Of a stretch of DNA of 64,000 bases, positions 10,560-20,684 are shown piece after piece. The stretch covers positions 60,532,076 to 60,596,075 of the forward strand of contig OZ023274.1 in the NCBI GenBank assembly GCA_964007475.1, read 5' to 3'. The DNA comes from Hybos culiciformis. Its lineage: Eukaryota; Arthropoda; Insecta; Diptera; Hybotidae. How positions within the stretch are numbered: position 1 is the stretch's first letter; each line of letters starts with the position of its first letter. The notes beneath the pieces were generated by a model. It saw only the letters and a program-made list of their open reading frames with translations. It was not told the DNA's origin and ran no database searches. A program made the position numbers and the translations under genes.

Positions 10560-10676
10560 CTGATGTAGAATTATAAAAAAAGTCAATTACCGAAAATTAC
10601 CGGTATTATTGGTTTCGGTAACCACCAATTACCCAATAACCGGTTATGAAGGAAGTCCTTCGGTAATGGACACCCT
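10560..10676 (-). mobile_element. Possible hAT-like terminus
   Basis: Read from 10676 inward on the minus strand the sequence starts TAGGGTGTCCATTACC, resembling the TAGGGTTCCCAG end of the hAT element at 22950. ACCGGT/TAACCGG motifs recur inside. No opposite end is found in the window. Confidence 0.3.
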
Positions 10677-10954
10677 ATTGTTCCATTGATTTCGAAAAAA
10701 TAAATAAAAGTATTATTTTTCTTTGTTGAGGTTTTTACCCGTCTTAGATCTACACCCTTGCTTTTAACGAATTTGCTGTAAAAAAAAATTTTTTCTTCAT
10801 CATTGAGTTTCCAAAATTAAGTAAATATTTCTTTCCTCTCGAACTCGGAAATGTTTTTGGTACATAAACAAAAGCACTTTGATATGCACGGTTCTTTAAT
10901 TTCTTTCATTTTTACCATAATACCTTTAATTGAAATATACTCGTTTCCTTGTTG

Positions 10955-11185
10955 TCGTAATTTCTTGCGAACATTTTGCTTCCAATTTCTAGGCAAGCTT
11001 TTTTTTTACGGCTTATTTCTGATCCTGAATAAAATATTTTTATTTATTTATTTATTTATTTCATATCTGTCGTAATTTCTTGCGAATATTTTGCTTCCAA
11101 TTTCTAGGCAAACTTTTTTTTTACGGCTTATTTCTGATCCTGAATAAAAATATTTTTATTTATTTATTTATTTATTTCATATCTG
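10955..11185. repeat. Tandem duplication, unit about 110 bp, each ending in (TTTA)n
   Basis: Two adjacent near-identical copies (about 10958-11068 and 11069-11182) both contain GTAATTTCTTGCGAA, CAATTTCTAGGCAA, ACGGCTTATTTCTGATCCTG and a TTTATTTATTTA run followed by CATATCTG. The run is a plausible (TAAA)n tail of the minus-strand LINE upstream, duplicated together with its flank. Confidence 0.75.
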
Positions 11186-13900
11186 CTTAACAAACAGTTT
11201 CCAAAAAAGCTTAAATCTACAGTTTACAAAAAAATACAATATTTAAGCAAAAATTTACTTACATAATAAATGAAAGAATTTATTATTTATTATACTAAAA
11301 AACAAAAAATAATTATCTTAGCAAGAATTAAATTACATAACATAATTCTATTCATAAGAAATAAAATATTTTTAGCGAAAGTCAATATGGTTAAATAATC
11401 GAGTTTTTTGAATTTGTTTTAATAAGTAAAGGTCAATGAAATCTTTGTATCTATTACCGAAAATCAACATTCGATTGACAGGTTCAAATTAAAAATAATA
11501 GTTCTATGGGGAAAAGTAAGAGATTTGGGGAGCGCAATCTAAAATTAGTAGTAAAATTGAATGTTATTGAAAATATATTTGGATACTATATCGTCCGTTG
11601 AGAAATGAAACAACGTATGATATTTATACGTAATTATTAGATAATAGCACCATTCGATTCCTAGTACTCGATTTGAAAAGTACAACTATTTTGCAATATT
11701 CTTAATGTTGATTAAAATGTGTTTTTTAGATGAAAATTTTACGTTTCTTGATATTTTTGCATACGTTCTTTTAATTTTCAAATCTTTAACTCAAATAACT
11801 CGAAACTATACTTTTCATTATATATTGTTTCTCAGCAGACGATATTATTGTTAATAATTTCAATTAGGAAAATAAGATCAGCCACCTCTCGCCATATTTC
11901 CAATGAAGTCAAATTAATTAAATTAAGTCTGTTATGATAAGATGGTAGAACAAGTGGGTCAGACGAAGGTAAGTTGCATAAAGCAAATCTCAGAAATTTT
12001 TTCTGAATGGATTCAATTCTATCAATGTTAACTTGATAGAACGGAGACCAGACTTGGCTGGTATATTCCAGATTGGGTCGGACCAAAGTCATAAAAAGAG
12101 CTTTTAAAGTATAGGGATCTGGAACCATCGTTTAATGAATCTTTGGACCATCGTTTAACGAAGCCCAACATTGAATTTCAAAAGAAAGTTTTTCATCAAA
12201 GTAAATGCCGAGAGCTCTGATTGATTGAACTCTTTCCAAAGGTTCGTTGTTAATAGAGTAAGATGTTTGAATTCTATTTACTCGACGGGAATAAGTTACA
12301 AATTGGCATTTGCCAACATTAAGATTAAGATTATTAACATGACACCAATTATAGAAGTCGTCTAGGTCATGTTGAAGCAGAGAGCTATCAGATTCAGTCA
12401 CAATTTTTTTGAAAATTTTCATATCATCAGCATATATCTGCACGTCACAATGGTTTAGAACGGAAATTACGTCATTAACAGAAATGTTAAAAGTAATGGG
12501 CCTAAGTGACTACCTTGGGGAACTCCGGAGTTTGCTGAAATCGCAGATGATGTAACGCCTCTGAAAGTGACATTGTAACTTCTCCCAGACAGGTAAGACT
12601 GTATCCAGTTGAGAAAATATTCAGCGAAACCGTTAGCTTTCATTTTAAGAAGAATTACGCTATGTGGTAAAATATCAAAAGCTTTACTTAAGTCAGTATA
12701 GACGACGTCTCTTTGAAAACCTTTCTCCATGTTAGCTAGAAATTTGGAAATACATTCAACTAAGTGTGTTGTGGTCGATTTATGCTTCATAAAACCGTGT
12801 TGGATATTTGCATTGATAAAATTCGTCAATGATTACGAGTTCAAACAGTTTTGGGATTGGCGAAAGCTTTGCGATAAGGCGGTAATTAGGGACATCATTT
12901 CTAACATTAGCTTTATGGATGGGTCTGATATATGCCTTTTTCCAGGTGAATGGAAAAATACCTAAGGACAAGGAAAGGTTGAAGAGACAGGATAATGGGA
13001 GAGCAAGAACATCAGAACAATTTTTTAAGATAATTTCTGGGATACCATCTGGACCTGGAGACGCATTATTTCCGAGACGGTTCAGGTATTTTTTACCAGG
13101 TCGTCGTCAAAATAAAAATTCGAGAAGGTTGTTTTAGGACAGTTATTCAAATGGGTGAAATTAAAATCCAAAGCATCAAATGCGGTGTCCGGGTATGATT
13201 TAGAGAAGAAGTTTTGAAAAAACTCACATATTGTACCTGAATCACCACTCGAAGAATTAAAGAATTTCATAAATGAAGGGTATTGGTCTGATTTTTTTCT
13301 TGAATTCACGAATTTCCAGAAAGATTTAGGATTGGATTTCAATTTTACAAACATGTCTGAAATATAACGATCATGTGACTGATTTAAAAGTTCTTTAAAG
13401 TTATTAAATAAAATTATGAAGTTACTGTAGTCACTGTCAGTTTTCGATTTAAGGTACTTGCGCCATATATGTTTTTTTTTTCTGTTTCTTAATGTCTTTA
13501 AATCACGGGTAAACCAAGGAGGACTGGAATTGCAGTCTTTGTCTCGTTCCAAAGGAGTAAAATAATTAAAACTAGAAAACCCTCATACACTAATTCCAAC
13601 TATTTCTAATGGGTCGTGGTTCGAGAAAGCATTTCTGTTGCGTGAAAAGAATTCTTTATAGCATCTAAAACACCCCTAGGCACTCTCCCGCTATTTGGCT
13701 CTGTGTGTGCATATCGATCATTCCTAAAGACAGAATATGTTGAGTCAAAAATTTCTAAATTAAAGATAGAAGAGGTTAGCCATGTTTCAGTCAGCATATA
13801 TAAATCAAGATCGGGGCAGACGTATATTTTTCGTCTTGGTGCGAAGACCTCTGACATTTTGGTAGTAAATGGAGATATACGGAGGTTCATTTACTACTTG
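11186..13900 (-). mobile_element. Non-LTR retrotransposon (LINE, APE-type), degraded
   Basis: On the minus strand the order is endonuclease, linker, reverse transcriptase and C-terminal domain, ending in an AT-rich 3' region and a (TAAA)n tail near 11180. Frame breaks separate the blocks. About 13930-14180 in the same sense also reads like a decayed ORF1 C-terminus (R-A-K-R-M-D-Y-V-Q), so the element may extend to about 14190. The clade is not certain; the I/Jockey/CR1 group is likely. Confidence 0.75.
11832..13890 (-). pseudogene. LINE ORF2 (endonuclease and reverse transcriptase), broken
   Basis: From 13890 downward the endonuclease region shows Y-M-L-T-E-T-W-L, the catalytic Glu motif. 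13552-13082 carries the linker with P-P-W-F-T and F-W-K-F-V. The reverse transcriptase begins near 13080 with N-A-S-P-G-P-D-G-I-P. 12829-12467 contains the first catalytic Asp (Y-T-D-L-S-K-A-F-D) and S-G-V-P-Q-G-S, and 12443 onward contains the Y-A-D-D active site. 12128-11832 is the C-terminal region (R-P-N-L-E-Y). Multiple frameshifts separate these frames, so no functional product is expected. Intact homologues would be about 900 residues for this part. Confidence 0.8.
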
Positions 13901-14449
13901 AACCGGAACTAGATTATTATTTATGGGAATGGGAGATGGTCCGAAAGAACCTTTGTTCATTTTCTCTTATTCTTTGAACATAGTCCATTCTTTTGGCTCT
14001 CAGTTCCGAAGCATAGTTGGCAGGCCAATAGCAGCATGGTATCGCTCATATAAACATCTAAGTTCTGTAATGTCGGTAGGGAGGCCTCGTTCTAATGTAA
14101 GTGGAAGTCTTTCCATTGATACTAAACGAGTTGTCTTTGTGATACAGGTAAGCGAGATAAAGCCTTATATCGTTATATAATTTTTTGTCACGCAATCGTG
14201 CCAGAACTTAACATAATTTTATCAGTATTGTTTCTTTAAAGTTATAAAGTTTTGTTACCAGATGACATGTAACTCGATGGCACACTTCTCAGAACGGTTT
14301 CGTTTTGAATTATATTTGAAAGGATATTTACATTTGGTGAAATGCAGTCTTTAACCGAGTTGTTATTTGAAGTATTAGACTCTGTAATGCAAATCACTTT
14401 TAGAAGTAGTTTTTTTTTTTAATAAAAGAGTGGAATATTTACCAATTGA

Positions 14450-14605
14450 AAAATTTTCATAAAAATTTTTGATGGTCTTATACTTATCAATATTCTTTCT
14501 TACTTCCTCTTCAATGTTAAAATCGGGGTCTTTTATGGAATATCCGAATCAAAATTTATATGATCATCAGCATTATCTCTTAAAATTTCGTTTGCCATTG
14601 TAAAG
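14450..14605 (-). pseudogene. Acidic N-terminal fragment, possible third member of the remnant A/B family
   Basis: On the minus strand a frame starting M-A-N-E-I-L-R-D near 14600 is followed, after a stop and in another frame, by K-D-P-D-F-N-I-E-E-E-V. The acidic start followed by a D-P-D motif is similar in kind to remnant B (5510-5290). Too short for a firm call. Confidence 0.25.
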
Positions 14606-14887
14606 TAAATTTTCAATTAAAAATCATTAGGAATAAAAAAATAAAATGGATTTATAATACTTACGATAATTTTTTTTGTCGATAAATTAGGTACCGGCGA
14701 TTCCATTTCAAACTTAACTGGTCAAAAATCAAAATTAAACTGCTAAAGTTAGTTTACTTAGTACTAAATAGTAAACGTACGATAAAATAATATTTTGTTC
14801 TTTGATATTTTATAACATTGTTCCATAACATACACGTGCGGTAAAATAATATTTTCGAAATATTTACTTTTTAAAATATCAAAGCAT

Positions 14888-15163
14888 AAACGATATTATA
14901 ATTTTAATCTTTTTTTTAGGTTGTTTTCGGTACAATTTGTATCGTACAGACCAAATTCTGGCGCATACGATAGTATAATATTATAAATCACCATTTTTTG
15001 GCACTTACGACAAAAGTCACACTTTAATATCTCGGAAACGGTTGCATTAATAAAAATACGGCTCGAAGCATTCGATAAAGATTCAAAAATTAAGCAAAAC
15101 GTCAATTTTACCTCGTTTTTTTTTTGGTTTTGGTGTATTCGATGGTATAATTTTAAGCCGACG
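14888..15163 (-). mobile_element. Degenerate MITE, CGTCGG-terminus family
   Basis: Read on the minus strand from 15163 it starts ACGTCGGCTTAAAATTATA and contains TTTTGTCGTAAGT and a TCTCG motif, all shared with 61870-62376. The other end near 14888 retains GATATTATAATTTTAA. Internal ATCGTA...ATAATATT copies occur near 14965-14985. No coding capacity. Confidence 0.55.
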
Positions 15164-15388
15164 TAATAGTATACAATATAAAGTGGATTGAAGTTGTGAT
15201 AAAGGCACTGTAGCTCTTAAGCAAAAATTGATTGTAAGGTATTAAATAAGCTAAAATGTAATCATGGTGAATAAAGAAAAAGTAAAGTAAAAAAAAAAAA
15301 CTACAGTTTGTTTTTAATAAATTTTGGTTATTCTTTCTCTTCTATATATATATTCCCGTTTTTTCTTACGAATATAGCTGAGTATATA

Positions 15389-16000
15389 GTCCAAGAGCTC
15401 GCAACGTAAGAATTCACGTGATTTTAGCAAGGCTCATTTTTTAATATAATGTTCCATACTACGGTGCAGGACGCATAAAGGTAGTCTGGCTGTCAGACGA
15501 CGTTGCGTTTACCCGTGGGAGCAGAACCAAGTAGGTAAAAAAAATGCAAAATTACATGAAAAAAACAAATTACTTTTAAATGACATAGGTCTGGCATCCA
15601 TTTAGCAACGGTATTTCCGTCTGGCAAATTGGATGTAGTATATATAAGATCCAATCTATAACATATAAAAATTTTAGCCTTGCTAAAATGACGTGAAATT
15701 GAAGTTTTTTTTTGTTATAAATCAAGGTCTGGCACGGTCTTAACAACTCCGAAGCCGTCTGGCAATGATGCATTAACATTTCATATAATAAGCACAAACA
15801 AGTGACATAACTAGAAATCGTGCTATTATCACGTAATTTTGCATTTTTTCTTTGACCTACCTGGATCTGCTCCCACGGGTAAACGCAAGTCATCTGACAG
15901 CCAGACTACCCTTATGGGTCCTGCACCGTAGCATTTAACAATATTTTAAAAAATGAGCCTTGCTAAAATCACGTGCCAAAAACGTTGCGAGCTCTTAGAC
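15389..16000. mobile_element. Long-terminal-inverted-repeat element (foldback MITE), TA flanks
   Basis: The 612-bp element has inverted arms of about 180-200 bp. The left arm runs from GTCCAAGAGCTCGCAACG through ACGTGATTTTAGCAAGGCTC and TAGTCTGGCTGTCAGA to GTTTACCCGTGGGAGCAGA; the right arm holds the complements, with small indels. TA lies at both edges (15387-15388, 16001-16002). The centre repeats GTCTGGCA four times. The two arms have diverged noticeably, so it is not recent. There is no coding capacity, and the superfamily is uncertain beyond the TA flanks. Confidence 0.8.
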
Positions 16001-16049
16001 TAATATATCTATGTTTTTTCTTCTATAAGTTTTTATAAATTAGATTTTT

Positions 16050-16302
16050 GTTGCAATTACTGTCTCGAAGTAGTTGCGAAATGTATATTTTGCCAAAAGT
16101 AGTAGTTGCGAAATGTCCGCATGCTAACTGGAAATTGCTAACTATCTCATTAGGCCAAAGCAGACTTTTGTTAACTAAACGTTTTGCGAAATTGTTCTTT
16201 TGCGAAGTGTCTTTTTTGCCAAATGGAATTAGGCAAAATGTCTTTTTGCGAAATATCTTTCGGCGATTCACGTAACACCCATATTTCAGAATATATGGGT
16301 GT
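16050..16302. repeat. Short-motif array (TTTTGCGAAAT / TTTTGCCAAA) and a hairpin
   Basis: Variants of TTTTGCGAAAT and TTTTGCCAAA recur about eight times, followed by a stem-loop at 16275-16302 (ACACCCATAT / ATATATGGGTGT). This resembles subterminal repeats of a DNA transposon, but no terminal pair was found. Confidence 0.4.
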
Positions 16303-16906
16303 ATTAACATGATAATTTCATGTTTAATTTATCTTTAAAAAATAAATTTTAAACATTAAACAATTTCATCAGAATTTAAATTTTTAAAAAGTTGTTATAT
16401 TTTTATTTGGAATCTTTTATTTGAATTATAACAACAACTGCCTTGAAATTTTATTTTATTTCCATTTATTTCTAAAGTGTCTAAAGTCCATATTGATAAA
16501 AGCACCTACAGCTTGAAAAAAAAATTTAATATATTATTGCGTCGAAGTTTTTATTTTTAAAGTTAGTTAATTTCCTCATTAAATTCAGATGGCAGGTCAG
16601 TTTTAATTTCTTGATCAACAAAAGTTTGAGAATAAATTGTATTAACCCTCCTGGATATATATACCAGAGATTATAATTTTAATACTACTGGAATATTTTG
16701 AAACCAATTTCTGTTTTTATGATGCAATTTCAGTGTTTTATTGTTTTATTTAAATTTGAAATTTTTGCCGTAAGAATTATTTGTATATTTCTGTCAGTTT
16801 TGATTTTGATCTAAAAATGGGAACGTGCTTAATCACGTCGGATAAATTTTTTATATTTGACTGGTTTACACTATTAATAATTCTAAAGTGTTAATATTCT
16901 AATTAC

Positions 16907-17172
16907 TAGGGACAAGAAGAACAATATTACATTATAAAAAGTAAGTATTTCAAAAAAAAATTACGAAATTCAAGCTAATTTTTACTTTTGGGATTATTTG
17001 TCCCAACAGTCTTTTATTAATTGTTTGATTGGGAATATTATTAGGGACAAGAAGAACAATATTACATTATAAAAAGTAAGTATTTCAAAAAAAATTACAA
17101 AACTCAAGCTAATTTTTACTTTTGGGATTATTTGTCTCAACAGTCTTTTATTAATTGTTTAATTGGGAATAT
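16907..17172 (+). repeat. Tandem duplication, unit about 133 bp
   Basis: Two adjacent nearly identical copies start AGGGACAAGAAGAACAATAT and each ends with a TTTGTC(C/T)CAACAGTC segment. TTTGTCCCAA-like motifs continue once or twice more to 17210. Confidence 0.8.
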
Positions 17173-17242
17173 TTGTCCCAACGGTAGTTTATGGGATATT
17201 ATGTCCCAATAGTTTTTTACAACGTTGCTATATTTTTAGGAA

Positions 17243-17455
17243 ATGGTTAGGTCAAAATCGGTGGAGGCTGAAATTCTAGCTCTTTTAGAAGAGAGTAGTG
17301 ACGATGATGGCGCTGACTTTTCTGGCATGGATTCGGAATATTTGCCAAGTGATGTTCAAGCAAACTCTGAAGAACCTGAGGTGCATGTTGAAACTATAAA
17401 ACCAAACGAACTAATTGAAAACAATCTTACAACACAGGATGTTGAAATTGAATAA
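17243..17455 (+). CDS. Short acidic open frame, possible piggyBac-like transposase N-terminus
   Basis: The 70-codon frame opens with ATG and is strongly acidic: S-S-D-D-D-G-A-D, D-S-E-Y-L-P-S-D, S-E-E-P-E. Such Asp/Ser-rich starts are usual for piggyBac-type transposases, but nothing of the catalytic core follows: the frame ends at 17455 and AT-rich DNA takes over. Either an internally deleted element retaining only the N-terminus, or an unrelated peptide. Upstream repeats fit a 5' untranslated region. Confidence 0.3.
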   Translation: MVRSKSVEAEILALLEESSDDDGADFSGMDSEYLPSDVQANSEEPEVHVETIKPNELIENNLTTQDVEIE

Positions 17456-17612
17456 AATATCTTAAATTATTATGTTAATATAAGTGCTTCTCCATAAAAC
17501 TTTTTGAAATAAAAATATTTGAATATAAATATTCCAAATGTATTTTTGTAAAGGAAAGTAGATTAGCTTTCTTTATTTATATTTAATTATTTATTATGTA
17601 GTGGATCTTGGG

Positions 17613-17823
17613 TTGGACATCTGTGTTGTCCAAGACATCTATTGGCCTATGAGATCCCTAATCTATAATGACCACAAGCATGTCATTATAGAGATCCTAT
17701 TGTTTAGGCTGTATTCAGCCATTTGTCCTATTAAAGCGGGACGCGCTTTCGTTTTGGCTGTATTCAGCCGGTTATCCCATTTAGAGCTTGGAAAGCTTGG
17801 TATTTTAAATAGGCTTACCAAGC
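17613..17823. other. Array of six consecutive perfect stem-loops
   Basis: In order: TTGGACA/TGTCCAA (17613-17633); CTATAATGAC/GTCATTATAG (17663-17691) with an outer GATC/GATC pair; GGCTG-tatt-CAGCC (17707-17720); AAAGCG/CGCTTT (17733-17749); a second GGCTG-tatt-CAGCC (17756-17769); GCTTGGTA/TACCAAGC (17795-17823). The segment is GC-richer than its surroundings and has no gene. The style matches the stem-loop chains at 26029-26377 and in the LTR at 30422-30860, so it may be an LTR relic of a related retroelement; this is inference. Confidence 0.6.
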
Positions 17824-17829
17824 CTTCTT

Positions 17830-20280
17830 AACTGTATTATATAGCTCAGGGAAGCCGTTTAATAAATTGAGATTTCTATTTGGGATCAAATTTCAATCTG
17901 GACTTTATTCTAAAAACTTATCATATTTATACAAAATCTTTTATACTAAAAAATTCTTAAATTCTATATACAATTTATGTATATAATAATAATTTTTTAT
18001 ATACAATATTATTTACTAAAATCAGATTAATATCAAAATATTATTTTTATTATTTTGACTTATTAATTAGTGATTGGTCACCCAATCAAATTTATTATAA
18101 TTTACCGTAATCTTAATTCTATATTATTTTAGGGTTCAACAAGATTTTAATATTTTTATCTATTTAGTTTTATTTAAATATTCGTAATGATAATATCATT
18201 ACATTTTGTTAGTGTAATTAAATGTCAAAAATATTTTCAGTTGAATTTTTTAATACACGTCTCTAGGCATGTATTAAAATATTCTTTAGAAAAAAATATA
18301 ATTAGTGTCAAATCAAAAAGTTGTTTTGATTTCAATTTTAAATTTCTAATAAAGTTTTTTTTAATATTAAATTTAATCTCCGTAAAATTTGTACTTTTTT
18401 GACAGTAACCCTTTGATAGTTTTTTAAGTTCTACGGCTTTTTGAATAGGTAAGTAAAAGTTGGATTTATGGTAACCGATTGTTGGACAACCTCAAAAATG
18501 CTGTAAAACGCACCGTTATATTTTCCAAAAAATAAAAATTTACTCTTTTGTTCTCTTTTAAAGGGATCAAAATATGGCATCCCTAATTTACAAGGAATAT
18601 TTCGTTGTAACGCGGCTTATGAACTTCGATTAAAAATACTCTTTTTTGGTGACAGTTTGTAAATACATATGTACATACATTTATAACTACAACAATTTAT
18701 TTATTTATTTAATATTTCATTATTTTACGATTTCATTACATATAGAGTTTTAGACTTAACCTAGTCTTTACAACTAAGAATTCAGCTTTTATGTTATATA
18801 ATTATTTTTCTTGTTTATAATATGAGATATTTTTAGGATAAATTTAAAAACCTGATAATGTTTTTTTTAAAGTTAATACTTCTTAAGGCGCGTTTTATAA
18901 TATTATTGAGTAATTCTGTAGGGAATCATTCATTCAATAAAAATGATTTTTATTTTAATTTACACATTATGTAATGAGCAGTCCATTATTTGTAGCCACT
19001 GTTATTTCATAGTTTAAAGCTTTTAAGTATTAACTTCTTTCGGCATTTCCTATGATTGCTTCGAGTATCGTGTGTTTTTGTTATTTTAATGTACATAAAT
19101 TGTTTTCTATCTTACAGAGATATTTTGAAAAAATAAACAAAAAAGTTCAAAATGAAGCAAGGAAATAAAATTTAATTTATACGGAAGTAAATTTATGTCT
19201 CGAAATGATTTCGAACCGGATGATTTAAGATCAGCTAATTCCTAAAATATTAAAAAAAATTGTAATTTTTCCAAAAAAAAATTATTCATTTTCTTTTTTG
19301 CAGAAAAAAAAAATCGAATAATTTTTTTTTATGGAAAAATAACTATTTTTTTTTATTATTTTAGGAATTAGATGATCTTCTTAAATTTTAGTTTTAATTA
19401 TTAAAAAAAAATAATAATAATTTTATAATTATTTTTTTTTATAATTAAAATAAAATCAAATAATTAAAATTATTATAATTATAATTTATATGTACAATAA
19501 ATAATCTCCTTGTTGCTGCCATATTCCTCGTTTGTTGATAAAAGAAAAAAAAATTCTTACTTGACATTTGACAATTGACAGCAAACTTTATAATGCCATT
19601 TTCAATTCCTTCAGGGTTACCATTGTTCTATTTTTATTCATTTTGTTTTTTTGAATAAAATAAGTGCAATTTTTGAAGTGTGGTAAAATTTTTGTACTAA
19701 AATCCAACCACACTCGCTTAAAAATTTAGTTGTAGAGGTTCGAAGATCCTTTAAAAATAGAAGATTGAAACACATGTTAAGAAAATTCAACGACTGATCG
19801 ACTGGCCGCTTTTAAGAAAAAAAAAATAGCCGCGTATTTTTTTATTGGTTCTTTTTTGTTTTTGAAGTGAAACTTCTTTAGAGGCATTGTGATTAAGAGT
19901 GAAAAATGTAAGTGTCAAAAGTGTAACGCTGAATGTCAAAAATGCCTCGATTATTGTCAAAAAAAAAGGCAAAAAAAAAAAAAAAAAAAAAAATTTATGT
20001 GTCAGATGATGATAAAACCGACAGCCGCTAGCAACTTAATGAAGCTTATCAGCGCAATAACCTACTCTATATTGGCTCAGAATTAAAGTCGAAAATACTA
20101 TTTTTTTTTTCGATTCAAAGGGAAATTTATTTTAAACAATAATAAAAAAAATATTTCATTTATTAATTATTAGTGCTAATTTTCAAAAAGGTTTTGGAAT
20201 ACAAATATGTATTCTGAATAAAAATTGTCCACATGCACCTATTTTCTAGATAATTTATTTTTGATATTAATTTTTCTTAA
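17830..20280. other. No gene; AT-rich, one inverted repeat at 19224-19384
   Basis: No gene supported. At 19224-19250 and 19357-19384 there is an inverted repeat (AAGATCAGCTAATTCCTAAAA and near complement) enclosing A/T runs. A-runs occur near 19975-19995. Confidence 0.5.
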
Positions 20281-20289
20281 TGTATTTTT

Positions 20290-20600
20290 TTTTAGTTTGT
20301 TAGTGTAATTTATTTTTGACATTAAATTACACTAATAAAATGCAGGAGGAATATTTTTATTACAATTAATTTTCGGAAGAAATACTAATGTCAAATTATT
20401 CAGGCATATTTGAAAATGCTCTTTCAACTAAAACAGATTTTTTTTTTGAAGTAATTTGTAATTGAGTTATTAGTATAAATTATTTTTGCCATTAAATTCC
20501 ATTAATGCAATGCATGTAGAGTATTTTTATTCCAATTCATTTTCAGAAGAAGTACTAATAAACATGAAATTTTTCAGACATATTTAAAAAGTTATTTTAG
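20290..20600 (+). repeat. Degenerate tandem repeat, period about 165 bp
   Basis: 20297-20420 and 20463-20590 align, sharing AATTTATTTTTG(A/C)CATTAAAT, AATGCA, GAGTATTTTTATT-like and TTTTC-GAAGAA-TACTAAT blocks at roughly three-quarters identity by eye. Confidence 0.5.
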
Positions 20601-20684
20601 GTTAAACTTTTCGGGCAATAAAAAGAAAACATGATTTAAGCCACGATGCTTTTTTTTCATACATTATTGTCGCTAATAATATAG

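Larger units (their letters stand above)
16642..17455 (+). mobile_element. Possible piggyBac-like 5' end
   Basis: TTAA at 16642-16645 is directly followed by CCCTCCTGGATATATATACC, the CCC start and TTAA target expected of piggyBac, about 600 bp before an acidic open frame. No matching GGGTTAA end was found downstream, so the element is either truncated or misidentified. Confidence 0.3.

Noticed and set aside
16023..16310. 95-codon minus-strand frame
   Set aside because: Generated by the TTTTGCGAAAT repeat array; overlapping open frame on the plus strand is equally artefactual.
17613..17823. Hammerhead or other known self-cleaving ribozyme
   Set aside because: No CTGATGA...GAAAC core arrangement; the stems are consecutive, not joined at a junction.
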